A DNA stretch of 39,776 bases from an uncultured Clostridia bacterium (GTDB lineage Bacteria > Bacillota > Clostridia > TANB77 > CAG-508), in the NCBI GenBank assembly GCA_947594935.1, contig CANQEM010000016.1:1-39776 (forward strand), read 5' to 3'. Positions 7,923 to 15,754 of this stretch are shown here, one piece after another. Under the pieces are notes generated by a model. That model was not told the origin of the DNA. It saw nothing but the letters and a program-made list of their open reading frames with translations, and made no database searches. Numbering within the stretch: position 1 is the first letter of the stretch; the number at the start of each line of letters is the position of its first letter. Made by a program: the position numbers and the translations under genes.

Positions 7923-8597
7923 ATGCAGAGAATACGCTTAGGGGAGAGAATACTCCCAACTTACACAAAAGGCGAAGAAATTTTTAATATGACATCACAT
8001 ATTGTTGGAGCAGTTTTAGGAGTTGTGGCTACGACCCTTTGCGTTGTCTTTGCTGCAATACATCACAATGTATATGGCATAATTAGTGGAGCAATTTATG
8101 GAGCAACTATGATTTTACTATATACAATGTCAAGCATTTATCATGGCTTAAACCCTAAAAGATTTTCAAAAAAAGTCTTTCAAGTATTAGACCATTGCTC
8201 AATCTTTTTGCTAATAGCAGGTTCATACACGCCATTTTGTTTATCTACTTTTGTACCAAAATATCCAGTGATAGGTTGGTCAATATTTGGAATAATATGG
8301 TTTATGGCAGCACTAGGAATAACACTAAATTCAATAGATATAAAAAAATATAAAATATTTTCAATGATATGTTACTTATGTATGGGCTGGTGCATAATAT
8401 TCACAGCAAATAGATTAGCAGAACTAATAAAGCCAGCTGGCATAATTCTATTAGTCGCTGGCGGAATAGCATACTCAGTAGGAGCATTACTTTATGGAAT
8501 TGGCAAAAAACATAAATGGATGCACTCAATTTTCCATTTATTTATACTACTAGGAAGCCTATTACAATTCTTCTGTATTTTAATATATGTCATGTAA
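7923..8597 (+). CDS. Hemolysin III family (PAQR/YqfA-like) membrane protein
   Basis: A 224-aa integral membrane protein with about seven helices. PAQR/HlyIII metal-site motifs are present: SSIYHGL (about residue 70), QVLDHCSIFLLIAGSYTPF (about 87-106) and HSIFHLFILLGS near the C-terminus, giving the conserved Ser/His/Asp/His/His set. The family is predicted to be a zinc-dependent membrane hydrolase, but its bacterial role is not established; the haemolysin name is historical. It starts 23 bases after the phosphorylase with GAGAGGA as the binding site, so it probably shares that transcript. Confidence 0.85.
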   Translation: MQRIRLGERILPTYTKGEEIFNMTSHIVGAVLGVVATTLCVVFAAIHHNVYGIISGAIYGATMILLYTMSSIYHGLNPKRFSKKVFQVLDHCSIFLLIAGSYTPFCLSTFVPKYPVIGWSIFGIIWFMAALGITLNSIDIKKYKIFSMICYLCMGWCIIFTANRLAELIKPAGIILLVAGGIAYSVGALLYGIGKKHKWMHSIFHLFILLGSLLQFFCILIYVM

Positions 8598-8627
8598 AAA
8601 ACGAAACTTCAAAAGTTTCGCTTTTTT
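8596..8627. terminator. Bidirectional terminator between convergent genes
   Basis: CGAAACTT (8602-8609) pairs with AAGTTTCG (8613-8620), flanked by A6 and T6. It serves the hemolysin III gene on the plus strand and tmcAL on the minus strand, and overlaps the last codon of tmcAL. Confidence 0.85.
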
Positions 8628-9858
8628 AAATCTTCACAATTTTCTTAGTATAATCTAAATTTGCAATTGATTCATATTCATATCCCAAAGTATATACATT
8701 AGTAGCAAAAATATCTTTTTTTAACATCTGCAACAGATTTTTATTAGTACAAGTATCTTCAAATTTTTTAACAGATGTGATAATTTGTAATTTTGAATTT
8801 GCTTTTGCAATTTCAGATAACAAAAATTCACCACGTTTATTCATACCCAAAACACGAATATATGGGTTGACTTTTCTTGAAATCTGCATATCTTTTTTTG
8901 TAATTCCAAGCAAAGCATATAACAAAATTCTCTGAATTCTTGTATTAGTATAACGCTTAGATTTTACAATATTAAAGAACTCAATCAAGCTATTACATGA
9001 ATTTGCAGCACTCTTCAAAGTATTTTCTAGCCCTTCGGAAACATCAGGAAGCTCAGCAATTTCCTCAATAGACATTTTCCTTAAAGTATATAAAATTTCT
9101 CTTTCAAAATTAGAAATATCATGAACAACATGCCCAACTTTAATATTATCCATTAAAATTGAATAATTTTCTTGTGACATAATAGTAGGTAGCATTTTAA
9201 AATTACGACCTTTAACAAGATTACGAATAGCAGTACTACTCACAATATTTCCAGTAACAGCAGTAGAATTATGGTCAGCCTCTATTCTTTCAACAGCATG
9301 AGGAAGTAAATTACTACCAATCAATTTCAAAGCCTTTAAATATTCAATACCCAAGATATTATTAGGACCAGAAAGCACATTTGAATATCTACGAATATCA
9401 TTTAAGTACATAAGCAAAGCATTTTCCCTAGCCTTTGGGAAAGAAATACCGGTGCTTAGTTCATGTGTCAATATATTTTTAAAAGCTCGTGGCTCGTTAT
9501 AAAGCACATTTGCAATTTCATCTAAAATTTTAATATCTGTACACTCAGCTCCAAAGCTAACATCATCAACAACTTTTAAAGAGTCCAAAATCTGCATAGC
9601 ACCATAAGCAAAATTTTCAGCACTAGAAATAGCATAAACAACAGGCAACTCAATAACTAAATCAACACCACCTTGAATAGCCATTTGAGCTTTTGACCAT
9701 TTATCAATCAAAGAACATGAACCTCTTTGTGTAAAATTGCCACTCATCACACAAACAGTATATCTACACTTAGAAATTTGTTTACTCTGCTCAATGTGGT
9801 AAGCATGTCCATTGTGAAAAGGATTGTATTCTGCAACAATACCCAATACTCTACTCAT
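8626..9858 (-). CDS. tmcAL: tRNA(Met) cytidine acetate ligase (YlbM)
   Basis: Forms N4-acetylcytidine at the wobble base of elongator tRNA-Met using acetate and ATP. The protein is 410 aa. The N-terminal nucleotidyltransferase signature VAEYNPFHNGHAYHI (about residues 7-21) holds the HxGH motif, and the downstream SSTAIRNLVKGRN (about 210) is the second nucleotide-binding segment. Length and ends match the family. The start ATG 9858 follows GGGAGGTGG, a strong site. It is divergent from rnhA and convergent with the hemolysin III gene. Confidence 0.93.
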   Translation of the reverse strand: MSRVLGIVAEYNPFHNGHAYHIEQSKQISKCRYTVCVMSGNFTQRGSCSLIDKWSKAQMAIQGGVDLVIELPVVYAISSAENFAYGAMQILDSLKVVDDVSFGAECTDIKILDEIANVLYNEPRAFKNILTHELSTGISFPKARENALLMYLNDIRRYSNVLSGPNNILGIEYLKALKLIGSNLLPHAVERIEADHNSTAVTGNIVSSTAIRNLVKGRNFKMLPTIMSQENYSILMDNIKVGHVVHDISNFEREILYTLRKMSIEEIAELPDVSEGLENTLKSAANSCNSLIEFFNIVKSKRYTNTRIQRILLYALLGITKKDMQISRKVNPYIRVLGMNKRGEFLLSEIAKANSKLQIITSVKKFEDTCTNKNLLQMLKKDIFATNVYTLGYEYESIANLDYTKKIVKI

Positions 9859-9891
9859 AGTGCCACCTCCCTAAAAAAATTTCAAAAAATA

Positions 9892-9920
9892 TTGTCAACT
9901 TAATAATTTATTGATATAAT
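9892..9920 (+). promoter_or_regulatory. Promoter of rnhA
   Basis: TTGTCA, 17-base spacer, perfect TATAAT. A minus-strand TTGACA overlaps the same -35 bases (9893-9898) and might serve tmcAL, but I see no good -10 for it. Confidence 0.8.
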
Positions 9921-9965
9921 CATATCATAAAAGAAAAAAAAATACAAATCAAAGGAAAAGTAGAA

Positions 9966-10406
9966 ATGGAAAAAGTTGTAATATACACAGATGGAGCATG
10001 TTCAGGGAACCCAGGACCGGGTGGCTGGGGCGCAATACTGATGTATGGAGAAAATAAAAAAGAAATTTCAGCTGGTAAAAAAGATACAACAAACAACATC
10101 ATGGAATTAACAGCAGCATTAGAAGCACTAAAACTTTTAAAATATCCATGTGAAGTTGACTTGTACAGTGACAGTGCATATCTTGTAAATGGTTTTACAA
10201 ATGGCTGGATATATAATTGGAAAAAGAACAATTGGAAAACAGCCAACAAAGAACCTGTTAAAAATAAAGAAATTTGGGAAGAATTATATAATATGACACA
10301 AAAACATAAAATAACATTTATAAAAGTAAAAGGGCATAGTGATAACGACTACAACAATCGTTGTGACGAACTAGCTAGGCAAGCAATCAAACAACTAGAA
10401 AACTAA
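9966..10406 (+). CDS. rnhA: Ribonuclease HI
   Basis: Degrades RNA in RNA-DNA hybrids. The 146-aa single-domain enzyme carries all four catalytic acids: Asp in [14 protein letters not shown] (residue 8), Glu in [13 protein letters not shown] (about 46), Asp in [11 protein letters not shown] (about 67) and Asp in [11 protein letters not shown] near the C-terminus. The basic handle [15 protein letters not shown] typical of E. coli-type RNase HI is present. AAAGGA lies about 9 bases upstream. The next gene starts 37 bases downstream without an obvious terminator. Confidence 0.96.
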   Translation: MEKVVIYTDGACSGNPGPGGWGAILMYGENKKEISAGKKDTTNNIMELTAALEALKLLKYPCEVDLYSDSAYLVNGFTNGWIYNWKKNNWKTANKEPVKNKEIWEELYNMTQKHKITFIKVKGHSDNDYNNRCDELARQAIKQLEN

Positions 10407-10442
10407 CGAAAGAAAAGCATAAATAAAAAAGGAGAGATATAT

Positions 10443-11244
10443 ATGGAAACATTTGCCGAATATATACTAAATGAAAAAAATCTAGGCTCAAAAATGGAAA
10501 TTGTTTACTATTTAGCAAAAAAAGAAGGAGTATTTTTTGAAAAATCAGTAATATTCAAAACTGAAATTCTAAGGATGTTTCTAAATAGTGTAGATTTACG
10601 GCTTAGATAATAACCTATTACTAACAGCTTCTTTACTTGCAACTTGCCAGAAAGTGCAAGTATCACAAGATGAAGAAATCATAAAATCTTATGCGGCAAA
10701 GGGAGCTCAATATTTGTCTAGCATTGGCTTTAATGATAGATTTTGCAGAATTTGCGAAGGAATTAACAGATACAATGAGCAAGAATATCGTGAAAGGGAA
10801 AGTGATGTTTTAGAATTAGTGGACAACTTTGGAGCAATGCTATTAGATAGACCGGAAAGAGTAGGCATGGAAGTAGATGAAGCACTTGTCCTTTTAGAAT
10901 ATCGCAATTTAAGAGATGTATATAACAGATATTTATATCAATTTGTTGAATTTATAAAAAATCTAGAAACAATAAAAATAAAAAATGAAAATCAGGAATT
11001 AACTTTACTTGAATTACTTGTTAAAATTTTCAGAGAAACAGATGACATAAAGCATTTCATCACAGCAGTTGTATATGAGTATGAATCAAAAGTTGATGAT
11101 GAAATTTGCAGAGTAAAGAGCAATGAATTTTTCAGAGTTCATAAAAATAAGAAAAAACTAGAAGTAGGTAACCCAAATAGACCACTATTCAGCGAAGAAA
11201 TTACGAAAAAGGTAATAGGAGAGTTAATAAACAAAAAAGATTAA
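10443..11244 (+). CDS. Uncharacterised conserved-looking protein, interrupted by a +1 frameshift at a CGG codon
   Basis: The start ATG 10443 follows GGAGAG. Frame 0 gives METFAEYILNEKNLGSKMEIVYYL...MFLNSVDL and then CGG (10599-10601), with a stop soon after (10608). Skipping C10599 gives GLDNNLLLTASLLATCQKV and continues to 11244, for a joined length of about 266 aa. The downstream frame has no Shine-Dalgarno before its first GTG (10654), and its sequence is coherent from the CGG onward, so one gene is more likely than two. The protein is soluble, helical and acidic/basic mixed, with no catalytic motif I recognise. The next gene, an EndoQ-like PHP protein, starts 11 bases later, which suggests a functional link I cannot specify. 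Confidence 0.7.
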
Positions 11245-11255
11245 AGGAGAAAAAG

Positions 11256-12443
11256 ATGTACGAAATATTTGCAGATTTACATGTTCATATAGGAAGGTCA
11301 GAAGCGGGAAAACCAATAAAAATAACAGCAGCAAAATCTTTGAATTTTGCAAATATTGCAAAAGAATGTGAATCAAGAAAAGGAATACAAGTTGTTGGAA
11401 TTATCGATTGCGCATCTCCTTATGTAATTGAAGATATAGAAAACTTTTTAAAAAGTGGGGAAGCTTATGAATTAAAAGACGGTGGCATAATTTATAAAGA
11501 CAAAGTTTGTATTTTACTAGGAAGTGAAGTTGAAACATCAGAAAAAGGTAGAAATGGCAAAAGCGGAAGTGCCCACAATATATGCTTTTTCCCATATCTA
11601 AAAGATATAAAACAATTTTCGGAAGAAATGAGCCATCACATAAAAAATATCACACTAAGCACACAAAGGTCAGACTTATCAGGATATGACTTAATTGACA
11701 TAGTAAAAAAATACAATGGAATTTTAATCCCAGCACATGTATTCACACCTTTTAAAAGCTACTATGGAAACTGCACAGATAGGATGAAAGATATTTTTAA
11801 AGAAAAATATGATGATATATTTGCAATAGAATTAGGTTTAAGTTCAGATACAGAGTTAGCCGATACAATTTCAGAGTTAGAAAGCAAAACTTTTGTAACT
11901 AATTCAGATGCACACTCTTTACCTAAAATTGCAAGAGAATACAACAAAATGCTAGTAGATGACATATCTTTTAAAGAAGTTGTAAAAGCTTTGAAAAATG
12001 AAGATGGAAGAAAAATACTTGCAAATTATGGGCTAGATCCAAAACTAGGTAAATACCACAGAACCTATTGTGATAATTGCGAAACAGCAATTGAAACAAA
12101 AGAACCAGTTGAAAAATGCCCACATTGCGGAAGCAACCAAGTTACATTTGGTGTGTTTGACAGAATTGAACTTATAAAAGACAAAAAAGAAAGCAAAAGC
12201 CCTAGCCAAAGACCACCATACATATATCAAGTTCCATTAGGCTTCATACCAGGAGTTGGTGGTAAAACAGTTGAAAAATTATTAGACACTTTTGAAACCG
12301 AAATGAACATATTACATAAATTATCAAAAGATGATATTGAAGCAGTTGTGGGGGAGAAGGTTGCCAACAAAATTGAAGAAGCTAGAACTGGGAAAAGCAA
12401 AGTCCACTCAGGTGGTGGCGGAAATTATGGAAAGATAGAATAA
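11256..12443 (+). CDS. Endonuclease Q-like PHP-domain protein (TIGR00375 family)
   Basis: A 395-aa protein. The N-terminal PHP metal-binding domain shows DLHVHIGRS (about residue 7), a conserved ...IPAHVFTP... His (about 170) and TNSDAHS (about 219). A four-cysteine zinc finger CDNC...CPHC follows at about 273-294, and a helix-hairpin-helix-like C-terminal segment (PGVGGKTVEKLL, about 333) after that. This order matches the EndoQ family, which nicks DNA 5' to deaminated bases such as uracil and hypoxanthine in characterised members. A tail GGGGNYGKIE ends the protein. The binding site AAAGGAG is 6-7 bases upstream. Activity on DNA is inferred from family membership. Confidence 0.82.
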   Translation: MYEIFADLHVHIGRSEAGKPIKITAAKSLNFANIAKECESRKGIQVVGIIDCASPYVIEDIENFLKSGEAYELKDGGIIYKDKVCILLGSEVETSEKGRNGKSGSAHNICFFPYLKDIKQFSEEMSHHIKNITLSTQRSDLSGYDLIDIVKKYNGILIPAHVFTPFKSYYGNCTDRMKDIFKEKYDDIFAIELGLSSDTELADTISELESKTFVTNSDAHSLPKIAREYNKMLVDDISFKEVVKALKNEDGRKILANYGLDPKLGKYHRTYCDNCETAIETKEPVEKCPHCGSNQVTFGVFDRIELIKDKKESKSPSQRPPYIYQVPLGFIPGVGGKTVEKLLDTFETEMNILHKLSKDDIEAVVGEKVANKIEEARTGKSKVHSGGGGNYGKIE

Positions 12444-12452
12444 ACAAGTCAT

Positions 12453-12512
12453 AAAAAGCGTCTTATTGAATACACATTATGTAAGAAATATGTGTATAAG
12501 TGAGGCGCTTTT
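12453..12512 (+). terminator. Hairpin that ends at the spoIIM start codon (terminator and possible RBS-masking stem)
   Basis: Bases 12453-12476 pair imperfectly with 12490-12512 (outer AAAAGCG/CGCTTTT, inner ATACACAT/ATGTGTAT). The descending arm contains the only Shine-Dalgarno-like bases (GTGAGG) for spoIIM and ends in CTTTT directly at the ATG. It could terminate the EndoQ-like transcript and hide the spoIIM ribosome-binding site in read-through RNA. Confidence 0.6.
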
Positions 12513-13124
12513 ATGGAATATTTAAAAAAGCATGTAGTTGAAAATTATAAAAAATATGCAGTTATAATGGTATTTTTTATACTAGGAACTTTTTTAGGAG
12601 TATTTTTTATAAATCAAGCAAAAACTGAACAAAAAGCAGAAATCCAAGAATATCTTAATAACTTTATAACTGAATTAAAAAATACCGAAAACATAAATCA
12701 AGGAGAAATCTTACAAGCCAGCCTATATGATAAACTATGGTTAACAATAAGTATCTGGTTTTTTGGCACTACAATCATTGGAATACCAATAGTTTTTGGA
12801 TTGGTAACATATAGAGGTTTTTGCCTAGGATATACAATATCAAGCTTTATTTCTTGCTTAGGTTTTACAAAAGGCTTTTTATTCATGCTAGCAACTCTGC
12901 TCTTGCAAAATTTGATTTTCATACCGGCTCTAATTGGTGTATCTGTAAGTGGCTTCAAATTTTATCAATCAATTATAAAAGATAGAAGAAAAGAAAATAT
13001 AAAAATCTCATTTGTAAGGCATACCATTTTTTCAGTTATGATGTTAATAATTATGGCAATTTCATCTGTTATAGAAGTATTTATCTCCACAAATTTATTA
13101 AGAGTAATTATAGGATATTTTTAG
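12513..13124 (+). CDS. spoIIM: Stage II sporulation protein M
   Basis: Part of the SpoIIDMP complex that degrades septal peptidoglycan and drives engulfment during sporulation. The 203-aa membrane protein has an N-terminal helix (residues 16-34, AVIMVFFILGTFLGVFFIN), an external segment, then three to four more helices including the family's glycine-rich FGLVTYRGFCLGYTISSF and LLQNLIFIPALIG. The start ATG 12513 has a weak site (GTGAGG) inside the hairpin described separately. Its presence next to a XerC/D gene is common in clostridia and shows a sporulating lineage. A sporulation sigma promoter could not be recognised. Confidence 0.88.
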   Translation: MEYLKKHVVENYKKYAVIMVFFILGTFLGVFFINQAKTEQKAEIQEYLNNFITELKNTENINQGEILQASLYDKLWLTISIWFFGTTIIGIPIVFGLVTYRGFCLGYTISSFISCLGFTKGFLFMLATLLLQNLIFIPALIGVSVSGFKFYQSIIKDRRKENIKISFVRHTIFSVMMLIIMAISSVIEVFISTNLLRVIIGYF

Positions 13125-13155
13125 CAAAAAAAATGAAAAAAATTTCAAAAATCTA

Positions 13156-13184
13156 TTTACTTTTTGAAAATAGTTTGATATAAC
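13156..13184 (+). promoter_or_regulatory. Promoter of the xerD-like gene, followed by a palindrome
   Basis: TTTACT, 17-base spacer, TATAAC. Immediately downstream, around the transcription start, is a palindrome centred on TTTACGTAAA (13194-13203) with AT-rich flanks, which may be an operator. Confidence 0.6.
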
Positions 13185-13234
13185 ATATATATGTTTACGT
13201 AAATATATATGAACAAAATGTAGGGGGAAAGAAC

Positions 13235-14116
13235 ATGGAAAAACAGATAAAACTTTTTTTAAAATTTATTGAAACAGAAAAGAAATTATCAAACAACACA
13301 TTACAATCATATAAAAGAGACTTGCAACAATTTCAAGATTATTTAAATGAAAGTGGTGTAAGATATACACACGTACATGAAGAACATATTAAAAAATATA
13401 TTGAACATTTAAATGAAATTGGTAAAAAACCTTCTACAATATCTAGGTGCATTGCTTCTATTCGTTCATTTTATCAATTCCTAGTAAGAAAATCTAAGGT
13501 AAAAGAAGACCCAACAGAAAAAATTCAATCACCAAAAATTGAAAAACGCGTACCAAGTGTTTTAACTTCAAAAGAAGTAGAATTATTATTAGAACAACCA
13601 GATGATGTTGATTTAAAAGGAATCAGAGATAAAGCAATGTTAGAATTTGCGTATGCAACAGGTATGCGCGTTACAGAAATTATATCATTAAACATGGAAG
13701 ATATTCATCTTGATGAAGGTTTTGTTATTTGCAAAAATGGTTCAAAGCAAAGAACTATACCACTAGGAAAAATGTGCGAAAAAGCACTTAAAGAATATAT
13801 TGAAAATGCAAGAAATGCTTTAATCAAAAAAGATTCTGAAAAAGCACTATTTGTAAATATAAATGGACGCAGATTAACAAGACAAGGTTTCTGGAAGATT
13901 ATAAAATACTATAAAGAACAAGCTCACATCGAAAAGGATATTACACCACATGTATTAAGACACTCTTTTGCAACACATTTATTACAAAATGGTGCAGATT
14001 TAAAGGCAATACAAACAATGCTTGGACATTCAGACATATCTTCTACACAAGTATATATGCAGTTTCAAGATGAAGGTATAAAAAATATATATCAAAAAGC
14101 TCATCCAAGAGCATAA
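13235..14116 (+). CDS. xerD: XerC/XerD-family tyrosine recombinase
   Basis: A 293-aa site-specific recombinase, the usual length of the chromosome dimer-resolving enzymes. It has the N-terminal SAM-like core-binding domain (residues 1-85, including LSNNTLQSYKRDL) and a C-terminal catalytic domain. Catalytic residues: Arg in ATGMRVTEIISL (about 148), Lys in KNGSKQR (about 171), HVLRHSFATHLLQNGADL (His/Arg), LGHSDISSTQVYMQ (His and the Tyr nucleophile). It sits after spoIIM, where clostridia usually carry xerD, and no phage genes adjoin it, so a housekeeping role is favoured. XerC and XerD cannot be told apart confidently by eye. A terminator follows immediately. Confidence 0.88.
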   Translation: MEKQIKLFLKFIETEKKLSNNTLQSYKRDLQQFQDYLNESGVRYTHVHEEHIKKYIEHLNEIGKKPSTISRCIASIRSFYQFLVRKSKVKEDPTEKIQSPKIEKRVPSVLTSKEVELLLEQPDDVDLKGIRDKAMLEFAYATGMRVTEIISLNMEDIHLDEGFVICKNGSKQRTIPLGKMCEKALKEYIENARNALIKKDSEKALFVNINGRRLTRQGFWKIIKYYKEQAHIEKDITPHVLRHSFATHLLQNGADLKAIQTMLGHSDISSTQVYMQFQDEGIKNIYQKAHPRA

Positions 14117-14117
14117 G

Positions 14118-14142
14118 ACCTAGATTTATCTAGGTTTTTTTG
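14118..14142 (+). terminator. Terminator after xerD
   Basis: ACCTAGA (14118-14124) and TCTAGGT (14129-14135) with a four-base loop and a T7 tail. Confidence 0.85.
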
Positions 14143-14160
14143 TAAAATTTATAAAAACTG

Positions 14161-14190
14161 TTGACAAAACGAACAAAAATATAGTACAAT
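14161..14190 (+). promoter_or_regulatory. Promoter of the tRNA-His/tRNA-Gln unit
   Basis: Perfect TTGACA (14161-14166), 18-base spacer, TACAAT (14185-14190). Confidence 0.8.
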
Positions 14191-14222
14191 AATAAAGTGC
14201 CAATCAATCAGCACGTAGCCAT

Positions 14223-14300
14223 GGTGGATGTAGCGTAGTTGGTTAACGCGCCAGTTTGTGGCACTGGAGACCGTGGGTTCGAGTCCCATCTTCCACCCCA
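14223..14300 (+). tRNA. tRNA-His (anticodon GTG)
   Basis: Acceptor GTGGATG/CTTCCAC with an extra G at -1 opposite C73, the hallmark of tRNA-His. Anticodon stem CCAGT/ACTGG has loop TTGTGGC; the CCA is encoded. One acceptor pair (position 6) is a T-T mismatch. Confidence 0.95.
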
Positions 14301-14311
14301 TAAAAATATAT

Positions 14312-14386
14312 TGGGCTGTAGCCAAGCGGTAAGGCACCAGACTTTGACTCTGGCATGCGCTAGTTCGAATCTAGCCAGCCCAGCCA
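14312..14386 (+). tRNA. tRNA-Gln (anticodon TTG)
   Basis: Acceptor TGGGCTG/CAGCCCA, anticodon stem CCAGA/TCTGG, loop CTTTGAC, T-arm AGTTCGAAT, encoded CCA. It is 11 bases after tRNA-His, on the same transcript. Confidence 0.95.
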
Positions 14387-14430
14387 AAAAGAGAAAAGAG
14401 CCATAAGCTCAATTCTCCAACTTGTTTGAA

Positions 14431-14473
14431 CTTGATGTTGCTGTTTTGAAATGTGCAACATCAAGCTTTTTTT
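14431..14473 (+). terminator. Terminator of the tRNA-His/Gln transcript
   Basis: CTTGATGTTGC (14431-14441) and GCAACATCAAG (14455-14465), then a T7 run. Confidence 0.85.
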
Positions 14474-14523
14474 ATATCAAATTGATGAGAAAATTTTATT
14501 TAAGTTATAAAGGAAAATATCAA

Positions 14524-15108
14524 ATGAATATTGAAAAAATCATGAAATCAAATACAAAAATAATTGGAAAAACAATACAATATCAAAAAGAAATTACTTC
14601 AACACACTTAGTAGCAAAAGAGACCGCAAACAATTCAAAAAACAACGGCAAGATAATACTAGCAGAAAAGCAAACAGAGGGAATAGGAACAAAAGGAAGA
14701 AACTGGTATACCGGAGAAAACAAAAATATTGCCATGAGTATCATCTTGCACCCAACAGTAAAACCAGAAAAGTTAGCAGGACTAACAACTCAAATAGCAA
14801 TCAGCATGCAGAAAACCATAGAACAACTATATGGATACAAACTAGCAATTAAAGAGCCAAACGACTTACTGCTTAAAGGAAAAAAAATTTGCGGGATTCT
14901 AACAGAAATCAACACAATTTCAGAAAAAATCAATTACCTCATAATCAGTTTAGGATTTAATGTAAATGAAGAACAATTTTCAGAAGAAACAAAAAACCTA
15001 GCAACATCACTAAAAAAAGAATATGGAAAAGACTTCAATAGGGAAGATATAATAGTAAAATTTATAGAAATTTTAGAGCAAAATATCAAAATACAAATAG
15101 AACTGTAA
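14524..15108 (+). CDS. birA: Biotin--[acetyl-CoA carboxylase] ligase, short form
   Basis: Attaches biotin to carboxylase carrier proteins. The frame is open from 14422, but that stretch covers the tRNA terminator. ATG 14524, with AAAGGA 7-8 bases upstream, is the sensible start and gives 194 aa. Catalytic-core motifs are present: STHLVAKE (about residue 24), the biotinyl-AMP loop EGIGTKGRNWYTGENKNIAMSI (a variant of GRGRxGRxW), and the conserved KEPNDLLLKGKKICGILTE (about 103-121). The N-terminal DNA-binding domain of E. coli BirA is absent, so it is a group I ligase without repressor function. The C-terminal SH3-like domain looks short or missing. Confidence 0.87.
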   Translation: MNIEKIMKSNTKIIGKTIQYQKEITSTHLVAKETANNSKNNGKIILAEKQTEGIGTKGRNWYTGENKNIAMSIILHPTVKPEKLAGLTTQIAISMQKTIEQLYGYKLAIKEPNDLLLKGKKICGILTEINTISEKINYLIISLGFNVNEEQFSEETKNLATSLKKEYGKDFNREDIIVKFIEILEQNIKIQIEL

Positions 15109-15124
15109 AAGTTCTATTTTTTTT
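15095..15124 (+). terminator. Terminator of birA
   Basis: AATAGAACT (15096-15104) and AGTTCTATT (15110-15118), with the birA stop codon in the loop and a T8 tail. Confidence 0.85.
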
Positions 15125-15165
15125 GAAACAACATAAAATTAAATAAGCAAAGGAAGGAGAAAAAT

Positions 15166-15534
15166 ATGGAAAGCAAAAAGGTAAAACCGATAATGATAGG
15201 AGTAAGTGTAGCAATATTATCAAGTTTCATTTTTTTACTAATTTATGCTACAATACTTTCATTTACAGATGTCCCTGAAAGCACAATGGCAACTGTTATA
15301 ATAACAATAACAGGCATAAGCATTTTAGTAGGAAGCATAATTTCAAGTCGACAAATCAGCAAAAACGGAATTTTCAATGGTGGAATTGTAGGACTGATAT
15401 ATATACTAACAATTTACTTAATTTCAAGTTTATTAAACGGAAATTTTGCAATAAATTTGCAATCAATAATTATGATAATTGTAGCAGTAGCATCTGGTAT
15501 AATTGGCGGGATTATAGGGGTAAACAAACGATAA
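15166..15534 (+). CDS. TIGR04086-family membrane protein
   Basis: A 122-aa protein with four predicted helices (about residues 12-33, 43-58, 70-88 and 98-118) separated by short polar loops and ending in NKR. The glycine-rich spacing (VGSIISSR, GGIVGLI, GIIGGIIGV) fits the TIGR04086/YrzE family of small clostridial and bacillary membrane proteins. Their function is unknown. The binding site is AAGGAGA, 6-7 bases before ATG 15166. It lies alone between two terminators. Confidence 0.7.
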   Translation: MESKKVKPIMIGVSVAILSSFIFLLIYATILSFTDVPESTMATVIITITGISILVGSIISSRQISKNGIFNGGIVGLIYILTIYLISSLLNGNFAINLQSIIMIIVAVASGIIGGIIGVNKR

Positions 15535-15536
15535 AA

Positions 15537-15554
15537 AGAGGCAATAGAGCCTCT
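15537..15554. terminator. Small hairpin after the membrane-protein gene
   Basis: AGAGGC (15537-15542) and GCCTCT (15549-15554). The following bases are A-rich on the plus strand, so it would be a proper terminator only on the minus strand; on the plus strand it may just protect a 3' end. Confidence 0.4.
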
Positions 15555-15570
15555 AAAAAAAGCCACAAAA

Positions 15571-15598
15571 GTCGAAAAATGTCGAATTTTGCGATGAA
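15571..15598 (+). promoter_or_regulatory. Probable Spo0A-box region and shared 19-bp element upstream of the SipW/TasA operon
   Basis: GTCGAAA (15571) is followed by TGTCGAATTTTGCGATGAA (15580-15598). TGTCGAA is the core of the Spo0A (0A) box. The full 19 bases recur without mismatch at 28280-28298, also shortly before a strong promoter. Here the element ends 17 bases before the -35. Confidence 0.6.
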
Positions 15599-15615
15599 TT
15601 TTATGTGAAAAAGTA

Positions 15616-15644
15616 TTGACAAACTTGAAAATACCTTATATAAT
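15616..15644 (+). promoter_or_regulatory. Consensus promoter of the SipW/TasA operon
   Basis: TTGACA, 17-base spacer, TATAAT: a 12 of 12 match. It leaves a leader of about 105 nt, which holds a small hairpin (GGATA-GTTCT-TATCC near 15693-15707) and ends in ATGGAGGAG before the first gene. Confidence 0.9.
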
Positions 15645-15754
15645 CAAAACAACATTTTTATATTTTTTTATAATTCAAATTTTTTATCGAGTGGATAGTT
15701 CTTATCCAAAATTCCAAAAAAAGAAACAAAATTAAAAAGAAATGGAGGAGATAT

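Noticed and set aside
14422..14523. N-terminal extension of birA
   Set aside because: It lies over the tRNA-His/Gln terminator hairpin; ATG 14524 has the binding site.
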